This document shows, in pieces, positions 19,769 through 28,067 of a stretch of DNA of 64,000 bases. Both the position numbers and the translations under genes were made by a program. The DNA comes from an uncultured Clostridia bacterium. Its GTDB lineage: Bacteria; Bacillota; Clostridia; Lachnospirales; Anaerotignaceae. The notes under the pieces are model-generated. The model made no database searches. It saw only the letters and a program-made list of their open reading frames with translations, and was not told the DNA's origin. Numbering within the stretch: the first letter of the stretch is position 1; each line of letters begins with the position of its first letter. Location of the stretch: assembly GCA_944384265.1 (NCBI GenBank), contig CALWSR010000002.1, positions 131,962 through 195,961 on the forward strand, in the 5' to 3' direction.

Positions 19769-20680
19769 ATGGATTGCTACACATCTTTTATGAAACATTG
19801 TACCATATGCCCCAGAAGCTGCGGCGCAAACAGATATGCCGGACAAAAAGGGTATTGCCAGGCAGGGCTTTTGCCAAAATGTGCATTGGCCAGTGTCCAC
19901 CATTGGGAGGAACCCCCCATCAGTGGTACAAATGGCTCCGGCACTGTATTTTTTTCTCACTGCAATTTAGGCTGTGTATACTGTCAAAATCACACCATCA
20001 GCGCAGAAGGCTTTGGAAAAGAACTGAGCATAGAAAAGCTGTCAGATATTTTTTTATCTCAGCAAAAAAAGAATGTGCATAATATTAATGTTGTTTCCCC
20101 TACTCAATATATTCCTCAAATCAGAGATGCACTGCTTTTGTCCAAAAAAAGAGGACTGCACATCCCTGTAATATACAACACCAATGGATATGAAAAAGCA
20201 GAAAGTCTAAAACTGCTGGAAGGGCTTGTTGATGTCTATCTACCAGATTTAAAATACATTTCTGCAAAATACAGCAGCAGCTTTTCATTTGCTGATGACT
20301 ATGCAGAATATGCCTCTGCCGCACTTTTGGAAATGAAAAGACAAGTGCCTGAAACCGTTTTTTCTTCTGATGGTATATTGCAAAAGGGTATGCTTGTCCG
20401 CCATTTAATACTTCCCGGCTGTTACAAGGACAGCTTTGCCGTATTGGACTGGATATGCCAAAATTTAGGAAAAGATACTTATGTTTCTCTTCTAAACCAG
20501 TATACTCCCATGTATCAAGCCAAAGGCATCAAACAGCTTTCCCGCAGGCTCACCACAATGGAATATCAAAAAGTGACAAACTATTTTTTTGAAATCGGGT
20601 TGCAGCATGGCTTTGTACAGCAAAAATCCTCAGCCAATTCTCAATATACACCCCTATTCGATTTGTCAGGACTTTTTTGA
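19769..20680 (+). CDS. radical SAM protein, PflX/PflA-like activase family
   Basis: Uncharacterised relative of pyruvate formate-lyase activating enzymes. The [4Fe-4S]/SAM motif is CNLGCVYC (about residues 69-76), preceded by an N-terminal four-cysteine segment (CTICPRSCG ... YCQAG) as in the PflX subgroup. Downstream NTNGYE and the PDLKY strand belong to the radical SAM barrel. An ATG at 19763 lies only 2 bases from AAAGG, so the ATG at 19769 (8 bases away) is the better start. About 303 residues. No obvious glycyl-radical partner is encoded nearby, so the substrate is unknown. Confidence 0.85.
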   Translation: MDCYTSFMKHCTICPRSCGANRYAGQKGYCQAGLLPKCALASVHHWEEPPISGTNGSGTVFFSHCNLGCVYCQNHTISAEGFGKELSIEKLSDIFLSQQKKNVHNINVVSPTQYIPQIRDALLLSKKRGLHIPVIYNTNGYEKAESLKLLEGLVDVYLPDLKYISAKYSSSFSFADDYAEYASAALLEMKRQVPETVFSSDGILQKGMLVRHLILPGCYKDSFAVLDWICQNLGKDTYVSLLNQYTPMYQAKGIKQLSRRLTTMEYQKVTNYFFEIGLQHGFVQQKSSANSQYTPLFDLSGLF

Positions 20681-20682
20681 TA

Positions 20683-20711
20683 TTGCGAAATAAAGTATAA
20701 CATTGTATAAT
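20683..20711 (+). promoter_or_regulatory. promoter of the cupin gene
   Basis: TTGCGA (20683-20688), 17-base spacer, perfect TATAAT (20706-20711), directly after the radical SAM stop and 38 bases before the cupin ATG. Confidence 0.75.
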
Positions 20712-20748
20712 ATTGTCATAGTATTATATCAGAAATGAGGGATATTTT

Positions 20749-21099
20749 ATGGTCAGAAAAGAAAATGTTGTAGAGGTAGAGGGACTGCGTGGAGGAAAAG
20801 GCTCCGTAGAAATCCATCATATTTTGGAAAAAGAGGAATTGATGGGCCATGGCAAAATGTATGCCCGTGTGATTTTACGTCCTCACAGCAGCATTGGCTG
20901 GCACCAGCATATTGGTGACACAGAGCCTTATTTGATATTAAAAGGAGAAGGCGTTTTTATAGACAATGACCGCTCTGAAACAGTGGTTCATGCAGGAGAC
21001 GTTTGTATCATCAATGTGGGAGAATTCCACTCTTTAGAAAACAACACAGACCAAGAATTGGAATTGATGGCATTGGTAATCAACGAAGAAGCAAAATAA
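20749..21099 (+). CDS. cupin domain protein
   Basis: 116 residues, a single small beta-barrel. The metal-binding cupin motif 1 is visible as GWHQHIGDTEPYLILKGEG (about residues 46-64: His, His, Glu) and motif 2 as GDVCIINVGEFHSL (about 84-97, with the final His). Such mononuclear cupins bind a divalent metal and can be isomerases, dioxygenases or sugar/auxin-like binders; the sequence does not decide. It has its own promoter and terminator and is monocistronic. Confidence 0.85.
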   Translation: MVRKENVVEVEGLRGGKGSVEIHHILEKEELMGHGKMYARVILRPHSSIGWHQHIGDTEPYLILKGEGVFIDNDRSETVVHAGDVCIINVGEFHSLENNTDQELELMALVINEEAK

Positions 21100-21107
21100 C
21101 AGCAAGG

Positions 21108-21139
21108 GACTGTACCACAAAATGGTACGGTCTTTTTTT
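21108..21139 (+). terminator. terminator after the cupin gene
   Basis: GACTGTACCA / TGGTACGGTC stem (one G.T pair), loop CAAAA, then seven T. Confidence 0.92.
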
Positions 21140-21945
21140 GTAAAGGCATTTGTTTGATGCCATAAATGGGAACCATTCCAATCGTTACAAAAACAATAAA
21201 ATGGATATCATATCGTCAATGGAATTGACTTTCTGAAAAAACCTGCATATTGCATCACAAAAAGGAATGCCCGTGATATGCAATAGATGATATATCCAAA
21301 AAATGAGCAAAAACAAGCTTTACATCAGTACATAGTAAATATAAAGGGCTAAAATTTTACAGAGCAGAAGCCCATTTCCATATATAGGAAATTTATGCCT
21401 AAAAAAGTAAATGGAAACAAATTCTGTTGAAAAAAGGAATTGAAATCATGCTCTCATTTCAAATTTGAAGAGAAAAACACAGGGACAGTACTTTCAAAAG
21501 TGTAAAAATTCTAAAATGGATTTTCAGCAATATGATAGTGCCATACAAGAGATTATGCCATTTCAGTACCATTTAAACCATCCTTTTTTCCAGCTTTCGC
21601 ACAGCAAATAGATATATGGCCATTTCTTATGACAAAAGGGGCTTTTGCCATGAAAATCTGCTCCTTCTTTTTTTGAATGATGTAAAAATTTGTTTTTCAT
21701 TATTTGTTTCGCCTTCCCTTTGCAGCTGCAGAAGGATATCTTCCTTTTCTAAAATGAAAGCAATCTCCTTTTTGCAGCTAACTATATTCTTTTTTGTTTG
21801 ATGATGCCTCAATAAAAAAGGATTATTTTGGTATGGCACAGACCCTATTCTTTTCAAAAATTTCAAAAAAATTTATATGAAAAAAGCACCTTTTGTCCCT
21901 TCTAAAAATATAATAGATTAAATGACAAAAGGAGGTACACACACT
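21140..21945. other. gene-free stretch before the ABC transporter genes
   Basis: About 800 bases without a supported gene. A minus-strand frame at 21627-21866 (79 residues, basic and Gln/Lys-rich) has no ribosome site and no recognisable domain. No strong hairpin found besides the cupin terminator at its edge. Confidence 0.5.
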
Positions 21946-22698
21946 ATGTCTTCCATGGTAGAGCTAAACAACATATCTATCAGCTATCATAGTATATCCG
22001 GTGAAACAAAAGCCGTTTCGGACTTGAGTTTTTCTGTACAAGAGGGAGAATTTGTCTGTATTGTAGGGCCAAGCGGCTGTGGAAAATCTTCTATACTTTC
22101 TATGCTTGCCGGATTGATACAGCCTTCCGAAGGAAATTTTTCTATCCATTCCAAAACCAATATCGGCTATATGCTTCAAAGAGATTACCTTCTGGAATGG
22201 CGCACCATTTATAGCAATGCTTGTTTGGGACTGGAAATACAAAAAAAATTGACTCCTGAAAATATAAAAAGAGTGGACCAGCTTCTTGACCTTTATGGCC
22301 TTGGAGAATTTAAAAATCATATGCCTTCTCAGCTTTCCGGCGGTATGCGCCAAAGAGCCGCATTGATACGTACATTGGCAGTACAGCCTGATGTGTTGCT
22401 TTTAGATGAGCCTTTTTCTGCACTGGACTATCAAACAAGGCTTTCTGTTTCTGACGAAATCGGCACCATCATCAAAAAAGAGAAAAAAACAGCCATATTG
22501 GTTTCTCATGATATTTCAGAAGCCATCAGCCTTTCCGACAGAGTGATTGTGCTTTCTCATCGTCCTGCCAGAGTAAAGGCAATCCATAAAATTGAGTTGA
22601 GTGTAGAAGACAGAACTCCTATGCGTGCCAGAGAAGCACCTGAATTTAAAGATTATTTTAATCAAATTTGGAAGGAGTTAGATGTTCATGTATCATAA
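21946..22698 (+). CDS. ABC transporter ATP-binding protein, nitrate/sulfonate/taurine type
   Basis: ATPase of an importer of the SsuB/TauB/ThiZ group. Walker A GPSGCGKSS (about residues 42-50), signature LSGGMRQRAALIR (about 135-147), Walker B VLLLDEPFSALD (about 158-169), and the switch His in VSHDISEA. AAAGGAGG is placed for the ATG at 21946, eight codons inside the longest frame, giving 250 residues. The permease gene overlaps its end by 17 bases, so the two are translationally coupled. Confidence 0.92.
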   Translation: MSSMVELNNISISYHSISGETKAVSDLSFSVQEGEFVCIVGPSGCGKSSILSMLAGLIQPSEGNFSIHSKTNIGYMLQRDYLLEWRTIYSNACLGLEIQKKLTPENIKRVDQLLDLYGLGEFKNHMPSQLSGGMRQRAALIRTLAVQPDVLLLDEPFSALDYQTRLSVSDEIGTIIKKEKKTAILVSHDISEAISLSDRVIVLSHRPARVKAIHKIELSVEDRTPMRAREAPEFKDYFNQIWKELDVHVS

Positions 22699-23506
22699 AA
22701 ATGAATTTTTGGAAATATCCAGTCAGCAAAAAGCATTTTTAAAAAAAATCAAAAAGAGAAAGCTGCTTGTCAGAAGCACACAGATATTGCTTCTTGCGGC
22801 ATTTTTTATACTTTGGGAGGTGGCCGCCAACGCCGGCTGGATTGACCCATTTTTATTCAGCCAGCCCAGCAGAATGATAAATGCTATGATAGATATGGCA
22901 CAAACAGGCATTCTTTGGCAGCATATTGGAATCACACTTTACGAAACAGTTGTAGGTTTTTTGTTGGGTACCATATTTGGCACACTCATTGCCATACTGC
23001 TTTGGTGGAACCATTTTGTATCTGATGTGACAGAGCCTTATTTGGTTGTACTAAATTCCTTGCCAAAAACAGCACTTGCTCCTATCATCATTGTATGGCT
23101 TGGCAATAACATGACTTCTATCATTGCCACAGCATTGATGACATCCATTGTTGTCACCATTATGACGGTATTAAACGGCTTTTTGCATATTGATAATGAT
23201 AAAATAAAACTGATTCAAACATTTGGCGGTACCAAAAAACAGGTTTTGACAAAAGTGATACTTCCTGCCAGTATCCCCACCATCATCAGTGCATTAAAAA
23301 TCAACGTGGGTCTTTCTTTTGTAGGCGTCATTGTGGGAGAATTTTTGGTGGCACAGGCAGGATTAGGCTATCTGATTGTATATGGCTCACAGATATTTAA
23401 GCTGGACTGGGTAATGCTTTCTGTGATTTTGTTAGCCATTATGGCAGCTATTATGTATCAGCTTATTGTTTTATTGGAAAAGAAATTTTTAAAATGGCGT
23501 TTGTAA
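22682..23506 (+). CDS. ABC transporter permease, nitrate/sulfonate/taurine type
   Basis: 274 residues with about six membrane segments and the permease-ATPase coupling motif near LIQTFGGTKKQVLTKVILPASIPTI region (about residues 178-200), typical of the BPD_transp_1 family. Partner of the ATPase encoded just before. No substrate-binding protein gene follows, although this importer class needs one; it must be encoded elsewhere or has been lost. Substrates in the family include sulfonates, nitrate, aromatic acids and pyrimidine precursors of thiamine, so no substrate can be named. Confidence 0.9.
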   Translation: MFMYHKNEFLEISSQQKAFLKKIKKRKLLVRSTQILLLAAFFILWEVAANAGWIDPFLFSQPSRMINAMIDMAQTGILWQHIGITLYETVVGFLLGTIFGTLIAILLWWNHFVSDVTEPYLVVLNSLPKTALAPIIIVWLGNNMTSIIATALMTSIVVTIMTVLNGFLHIDNDKIKLIQTFGGTKKQVLTKVILPASIPTIISALKINVGLSFVGVIVGEFLVAQAGLGYLIVYGSQIFKLDWVMLSVILLAIMAAIMYQLIVLLEKKFLKWRL

Positions 23507-23582
23507 CAGATATTGAGTATTTTTTTATGGTATGCTATACTAATCCTCTGTAAAGCACATTTGTTTTAAAGGAAGTATGACA

Positions 23583-24251
23583 ATGGATTTTCAAGAATAT
23601 ATTCCATTTTGGAAGCAACTCACCCCACAGCAGCAGCAAACATTACAATGCTCTCTTCTCAAAAAAACTGTTTTAAAGGGTACCACAGTACATTCTGGAT
23701 TTGAAGACTGTGCAGGACTGCTGCTGCCCATCTCCGGACAGCTGCGTGTCTATATATCATCTGAAGAAGGAAAAGAAATTACACTTTATCGTCTTTTTGA
23801 AAGAGATATGTGTCTTTTTTCCGCTTCCTGTATGCTGAAAAACATTCTGTTTGATGTTATCATACAGGCTGAACAGGATACCACACTGCTGCATATCCCT
23901 GTTGAAATTTACAAACAGCTTATGGAGGAATCTCTTGCCGTTTCTCATTATACAAACGAACTGATGGCATATCGTTTTTCAGATGTCATGTGGCTGATAG
24001 ACCAAATTTTAAACAAAAAACTGGACACACGCCTCGCCGCCTTTTTGATAGAAGAAAGCCAGCTTATTCACAGCAATAATATTTCTGTGACCCATGAGCA
24101 GATTGCCCACCATTTAGGCACTGCCAGAGAAGTGGTTACAAGAATGTTAAAATACTTTCAAACAGAAGGGCTTGTTTTGCTGACACGGGGAAATATTCAG
24201 CTTGTTGATGCAAAAAGGTTAAAAAAACTGGCATTTGTCAGTTTAAAATAA
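23583..24251 (+). CDS. Crp/Fnr family transcriptional regulator
   Basis: About 222 residues. An N-terminal cyclic-nucleotide-binding-like beta-barrel (GQLRVYISSEEGKEITLYRL, about residues 44-63) is followed by a long helix and a winged helix-turn-helix (ISVTHEQIAHHLGTAREVVTRMLKYFQ, about 165-191). Two cysteines near DMCLFSASC recall Fnr-type sensors, but the N-terminal four-cysteine Fe-S cluster of true FNR is absent, so the signal is unknown. The ATG at 23583 is 9 bases from AAAGGA; an ATG two codons earlier is closer than usual. The ABC genes directly upstream are the nearest candidate targets. Confidence 0.88.
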   Translation: MDFQEYIPFWKQLTPQQQQTLQCSLLKKTVLKGTTVHSGFEDCAGLLLPISGQLRVYISSEEGKEITLYRLFERDMCLFSASCMLKNILFDVIIQAEQDTTLLHIPVEIYKQLMEESLAVSHYTNELMAYRFSDVMWLIDQILNKKLDTRLAAFLIEESQLIHSNNISVTHEQIAHHLGTAREVVTRMLKYFQTEGLVLLTRGNIQLVDAKRLKKLAFVSLK

Positions 24252-24373
24252 AAACAGTTTGATTTTGATATGCTGCTAAAATCAAGCTCTCTTCTATCTG
24301 TATCACTCCCAGAAAGGATATCCTTGCTGATACCCTGCCATGAAACACTGCTGCATGGCATAATATATACAGG

Positions 24374-24400
24374 CAGCCACTGAAAGTGGCTGTTTTATTT
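24374..24400 (+). terminator. terminator after the Crp/Fnr gene
   Basis: CAGCCACT / AGTGGCTG stem with a 3-base loop followed by TTTTATTTT. A near-identical stem terminates the ROK kinase gene at 58.8 kb. Confidence 0.85.
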
Positions 24401-24929
24401 TGCCCTATTCTTTTTTGCTGCCTATCAATCGTGCAATATACTCTTTCCATAATATTCGTTCTGTCATATCCTTAATCATCCATTTTACTTTTTTATCACA
24501 TTTTTGGCTGCATCCACAAAATGTACTTTTACTGAAAAATTTTTTATACCATATTTGTATTTTATGGAATATTTTTAATGTACTCTTAGAAATTCTATAA
24601 ACTCTGCTGCATCAAAATATAGTGGGAACCAATATCTGTATAGGTCCTGAACAGACTTGCACTGGTCCTATTCTTCCATTTTTTCTTCCCATAACTTACT
24701 TATGCTTTGGCCTATATCCAGCTTTCCTTCTTTGTGCATACTATTTTTTATATTTTGGTACAAATATCTGTGATATTGATATCTGTATTTTAAGTGTGCT
24801 GTATGTTTTATTTCATTTTTCATATGAAAGATATTTTCATTGTTTTTTATAATGGAATTGTCAAATCCCCATTCAAAATTACAATCCGAAAGCTTTATAT
24901 TTTTCAGCAGAACCAAAGGAGGTATCCAT
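24401..24929. other. gene-free stretch
   Basis: Roughly 530 very AT-rich bases without a supported gene. A minus-strand frame at 24668-24976 (102 residues) has no ribosome site and no recognisable domain. Confidence 0.5.
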
Positions 24930-24992
24930 ATGAATAAAGCCAGACTGCTTTTTTGTAAAAAAAGGGGCTGTTTCAAAATAGCCTTCTTAAAA
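24930..24992 (+). pseudogene. truncated gene start running into an inverted-repeat element
   Basis: A textbook ribosome site AAAGGAGG (24915-24922) stands 7 bases before an ATG, but the frame ends after 20 codons (MNKARLLFCKKR...). The frame enters the left arm of the inverted repeat that starts at 24962. The simplest reading is an ordinary gene whose body was replaced or cut off by an inserted element. A genuine short peptide is the alternative. Confidence 0.4.
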
Positions 24993-25115
24993 TAATAGTA
25001 TACAAAACCGGTTGCTTTTTGCGCAAATTTTGCTCAGAAAACATCCGTTTTTTTGTTATTTATAAACCTTCTTTGTGCAAGCTGCTGCCACAATTTCATT
25101 TTACAACAGCCCCTT
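24962..25115. repeat. MITE-like element bounded by short inverted repeats
   Basis: AAGGGGCTGT at 24962-24971 and its exact complement ACAGCCCCTT at 25106-25115 bound 154 bases without coding capacity. The ends resemble insertion-sequence termini starting GGGGCTGT. I cannot see a clear target-site duplication, so this could also be a long-range hairpin near the end of the 25.1 kb gene. Confidence 0.4.
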
Positions 25116-25123
25116 CAAAAATA

Positions 25124-25705
25124 TTACATAGCTTTATTTTTGTGCTTTAATTTACAAATTCCCTGTGTCATAGTTCCCATAGGACAATAAACACACCAGC
25201 TCCTTGGTTTAAAAAGCACCATTGTCACCAATCCTAAAACAGTGGAGGTCAGCATCACACTGTAAAAGCCAAATGCAAACTGTATTGCCCATGGCTTTAC
25301 CCCTGCCACCCTATTGGCAAAATGCCAAGGCAGTTTTAGACTCCAAAGCAATGTTACCACCTCATCGAGGGACTTTGTGCCTGCAAATACAATATATGTT
25401 GTAAAAAGCATATTCAAAAACATCATCATAAAAAATGTGAAAAAGCCATAGCGAAACCAATTTGTTTTCAAAAAATGAGGGATATCTTTTTTTCTGGAAA
25501 ATTTTTTGCCCAGCAATTCAAAAAGCTGACCCCTTCCGCAATATCTGTTGCAATAAAGCTTATTTCCTTTTAGGACAGAAATGCACAAAGGAATAAAAAA
25601 ACAAATGAGGCCCAGCCATGCAAACAATATGTTAAAAAATCCCAGTGTCAAATAGATAACAGAAACAATCCATAAATAATCATACCAATGTTTCTTTTTT
25701 TTCAT
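25124..25705 (-). CDS. membrane protein with 4Fe-4S cysteine motifs (NapH/NosR-like)
   Basis: 193 residues with four or five membrane helices and two cysteine clusters, YCNRYCGRGQ (about residues 51-60) and WCVYCPMGTMTQGIC (about 170-184), the pattern of NapH/NosR/CcoG-type electron-transfer membrane proteins. Its gene overlaps the end of the two-cluster ferredoxin gene by 26 bases, so the pair probably passes electrons between a soluble donor and a membrane target. No oxidoreductase catalytic subunit lies beside it. Confidence 0.82.
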   Translation of the reverse strand: MKKKKHWYDYLWIVSVIYLTLGFFNILFAWLGLICFFIPLCISVLKGNKLYCNRYCGRGQLFELLGKKFSRKKDIPHFLKTNWFRYGFFTFFMMMFLNMLFTTYIVFAGTKSLDEVVTLLWSLKLPWHFANRVAGVKPWAIQFAFGFYSVMLTSTVLGLVTMVLFKPRSWCVYCPMGTMTQGICKLKHKNKAM

Positions 25706-25907
25706 ATTCTTCCTCCTTCCATTGCATTGTAATCACAGAAGCAGGACAGGCCTTTGCGCAAAGTCCACAGCCGATACAAAGGGTTTTATCTACATTTGCA
25801 AAAATGCCCTTTGGTATTTTGATGGCAGATTTGGGACACACCTTCATACAACTGCCGCAGGCAACACAATACTTTTGATTGATATTGGCAAAACGTCTTT
25901 TTTCCAC
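25680..25907 (-). CDS. 2[4Fe-4S] ferredoxin
   Basis: 75 residues with two complete cluster motifs, CVACGSCMKVCPKS (about residues 14-27) and CIGCGLCAKACPAS (about 43-56), each CxxCxxCxxxCP. The spacing and length are those of a clostridial ferredoxin with a short charged C-terminal tail. GGAGG lies before the ATG. It overlaps the membrane Fe-S gene downstream and probably serves as its redox partner. Confidence 0.92.
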   Translation of the reverse strand: MEKRRFANINQKYCVACGSCMKVCPKSAIKIPKGIFANVDKTLCIGCGLCAKACPASVITMQWKEEEYEKKETLV

Positions 25908-25984
25908 AAAAATACCTCCTTATTGTTTTTTATTATCATAACAATAAAGAGGATTTTTTTCTGTAACAATATCACAAAACAACG

Positions 25985-27121
25985 CTAGTTCATTTTTGCA
26001 AAAAGCAAACGAAACACTTGCTCTGCTGTATCTGTCATATTTTGTTTTGCTCTTTCTTTTTCCATAGCTTCCTCCAATGTGACAACACTGCGTAATATGG
26101 GAAAATAGGCATCCATGCCATTTTCATTGCACAAAACAGCGTCCTTTGTCACACTGCCTGCAAATCCAATGACCATTTTGCCATGCTTTTTTGCCAGCCT
26201 TGCCACACCAATGGGTGCTTTTCCCATGGCAGTCTGCTCGTCCAAACGCCCTTCTCCTGTAACCACCACATGGGCTGTTTTGATTTTTTCTTCCAAATTG
26301 GTTTCTTGCAAAACCATATCAATGCCCGACTGCAGCACAGCATTTGTAAATGTCAAAAATGCAAACCCCAGCCCTCCTGCGGCTCCTGTACCGGGATAGG
26401 TACTGTCTGCATTTGGCACTGCTTTTTTTGCCAATTTGGCATATCTTTCCATCCATTTGTCCATGTCTGCAATCATTTGTTTGTCCGCTCCCTTTTGAGG
26501 GCCAAATACTGCACTGCTTCCTTTTTCACCACAAAGGGGATTTGTCACATCGCAAGCAATGTAAAATCTACACTCCTTTAATTCCGGCACTACATTTTCT
26601 GTTGTAATTTCCTCCAGCTCTGAAAGCCCGATTGCACCATAGGAAACCTGTTTTTTTTCTTTGTTCAAAAATCCATATCCCAATGCTTGCAGCATACCAA
26701 TCCCACCATCATTTGTGGCACTTCCTCCAATGCCTATTATAAAACGGCGGCAGCCCTTTTTTATGGCATCTTTTATCATTTCTCCCACTCCATAAGTGGT
26801 GGTATACAAAGGGTTTCTCTGTTTTTTTTCAAGCAGTGTAATGCCTGCTGCCGAGGCCATTTCTATTATGGCAGTATCCTTCACAATGCCATACTGACAC
26901 AGCACATTCTCTTTCAAAGGGCCTGTGACAAAAATGGATTCTATATTTCCTCCCATACCCGTTGTCAATGCTTCTACGGTTCCTTCTCCTCCGTCTGCCA
27001 AAGGGGAAATTTCTATTTCTGTATGGCTATCTGCTTTTAAAATGCCTTCTGCAATGGCTTTTCCTGCCTCCAAAGAGGATAAACTTCCTTTCAAAGAATC
27101 AATGGCAATTACAACCTTCAT
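25985..27121 (-). CDS. glycerate kinase (GarK/GlxK family)
   Basis: Phosphorylates D-glycerate. The family N-terminus VVIAIDSLKGSLSSLEAG, the PLADGGEGTVEAL motif (about residues 39-51), IGGSATNDGGIG (about 131-142) and the C-terminal VTGEGRLDEQTAMGKAPIGVA region are all clear. 378 residues is normal. AGGAGG precedes the ATG. A GntP-like permease gene lies about 950 bases away on the other strand; such permeases take up gluconate- or glycerate-like acids and often accompany this kinase, so a joint role is plausible. The product (2- or 3-phosphoglycerate) cannot be told from sequence. Confidence 0.94.
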   Translation of the reverse strand: MKVVIAIDSLKGSLSSLEAGKAIAEGILKADSHTEIEISPLADGGEGTVEALTTGMGGNIESIFVTGPLKENVLCQYGIVKDTAIIEMASAAGITLLEKKQRNPLYTTTYGVGEMIKDAIKKGCRRFIIGIGGSATNDGGIGMLQALGYGFLNKEKKQVSYGAIGLSELEEITTENVVPELKECRFYIACDVTNPLCGEKGSSAVFGPQKGADKQMIADMDKWMERYAKLAKKAVPNADSTYPGTGAAGGLGFAFLTFTNAVLQSGIDMVLQETNLEEKIKTAHVVVTGEGRLDEQTAMGKAPIGVARLAKKHGKMVIGFAGSVTKDAVLCNENGMDAYFPILRSVVTLEEAMEKERAKQNMTDTAEQVFRLLFAKMN

Positions 27122-27134
27122 TTTTTTCCTCCTA

Positions 27135-27728
27135 TCAATCTGTACTTTGTTTTATGTTCCTTTCTTTTTTGGGACTGCTTTCTTGTTGTATTTTTTGTTC
27201 CCACAGCCCTTTTTGTCCCTTTTCATATTCAAACAAAGAGTAGCCTTCTCCTGTCAATTCCAAAAAACGCTGCAAAAACAGTGCCTTTGTTTGCTGTTGT
27301 TCTAAATTCTGCCCATAAATCCCCAATTTATAGATATATTTTAAGCATTCGTTTTTTAAAGCATTGACCAATTCTTTTTCTTTTTGCCATCTGTCCCGAA
27401 ACTGAAATAAATTGTCAATGGCAATGCAAACCAATGTACATAAGGAAAGCAAAACACTCCATATGGTAGCATTCAAAAATGTTTGAGGCAGTTTTAAAAA
27501 TGAAAATGCTTCATTGGGTACCACATTGACTACAATAATCATAGAAACCAAAAATAATTCTGTCATGGTTGTCATATAATAGCACTTTTCATTTTTGGTT
27601 CTATTGATGATGTTTTTGACAAATGTGCTTTGTATCAGCTCTTGCAAAGGTTCTTCTAAATCCTTTGTCAATTCTATACTATAATCCAGCTCTGCCTGCT
27701 TTGTTTCCTCCAAAAAATGAAAAAACAT
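27135..27728 (-). CDS. two-helix membrane protein, DUF4231/SLATT-like
   Basis: About 197 residues. Two adjacent membrane helices (about residues 57-75 and 88-110) are followed by a cytoplasmic helix with the pattern FRDRWQKEKELVNALKNECLKYIYKLGIYG. This resembles the DUF4231 signature (aromatic-x-x-RW ... LK-x-E ... Y) of the SLATT group, proposed as pore-forming effectors in nucleotide-signalled conflict systems. The long frame begins 27 codons earlier, but AAGGGGG is placed for the ATG at 27728. It follows nothing of obvious defence type: glycerate kinase is downstream, 13 bases away. The family call is by eye and moderate. Confidence 0.55.
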   Translation of the reverse strand: MFFHFLEETKQAELDYSIELTKDLEEPLQELIQSTFVKNIINRTKNEKCYYMTTMTELFLVSMIIVVNVVPNEAFSFLKLPQTFLNATIWSVLLSLCTLVCIAIDNLFQFRDRWQKEKELVNALKNECLKYIYKLGIYGQNLEQQQTKALFLQRFLELTGEGYSLFEYEKGQKGLWEQKIQQESSPKKERNIKQSTD

Positions 27729-28067
27729 GATATTTTCCCCCTTTTTTCTTTTTTTCATACTACCACTTTTTGCAAATAAGTACAATGCTTCTTTATAAAT
27801 GACAAGCATAATATAAAATCATATTTGCAAAGTGTGCAGCATTTTGCTGCGGCACTTGTCTTTTGGTAGATTTTGCTCTGTTTTGTGCCGTTTCTTTTCA
27901 TTATGGCTAAGGACTGTTATAAAAAAGAGAGGCATTTTTATCAATCTTATGATGATTGTACAGCCACATTTTACAATCTGTTCCTGCCTCCATTTTGTTT
28001 CTGTTTTGTAACTCCTTTTTATTTTTTTCATATAATATAAGAATCATAAATTTTTAGGAGTTTTGTT

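Noticed and set aside
21627..21866. 79-residue basic frame on the minus strand, considered as a transposase fragment
   Set aside because: No motif or start signal supports it.
24668..24976. 102-residue frame on the minus strand
   Set aside because: No ribosome site, no recognisable domain, and it overlaps the inverted-repeat element.
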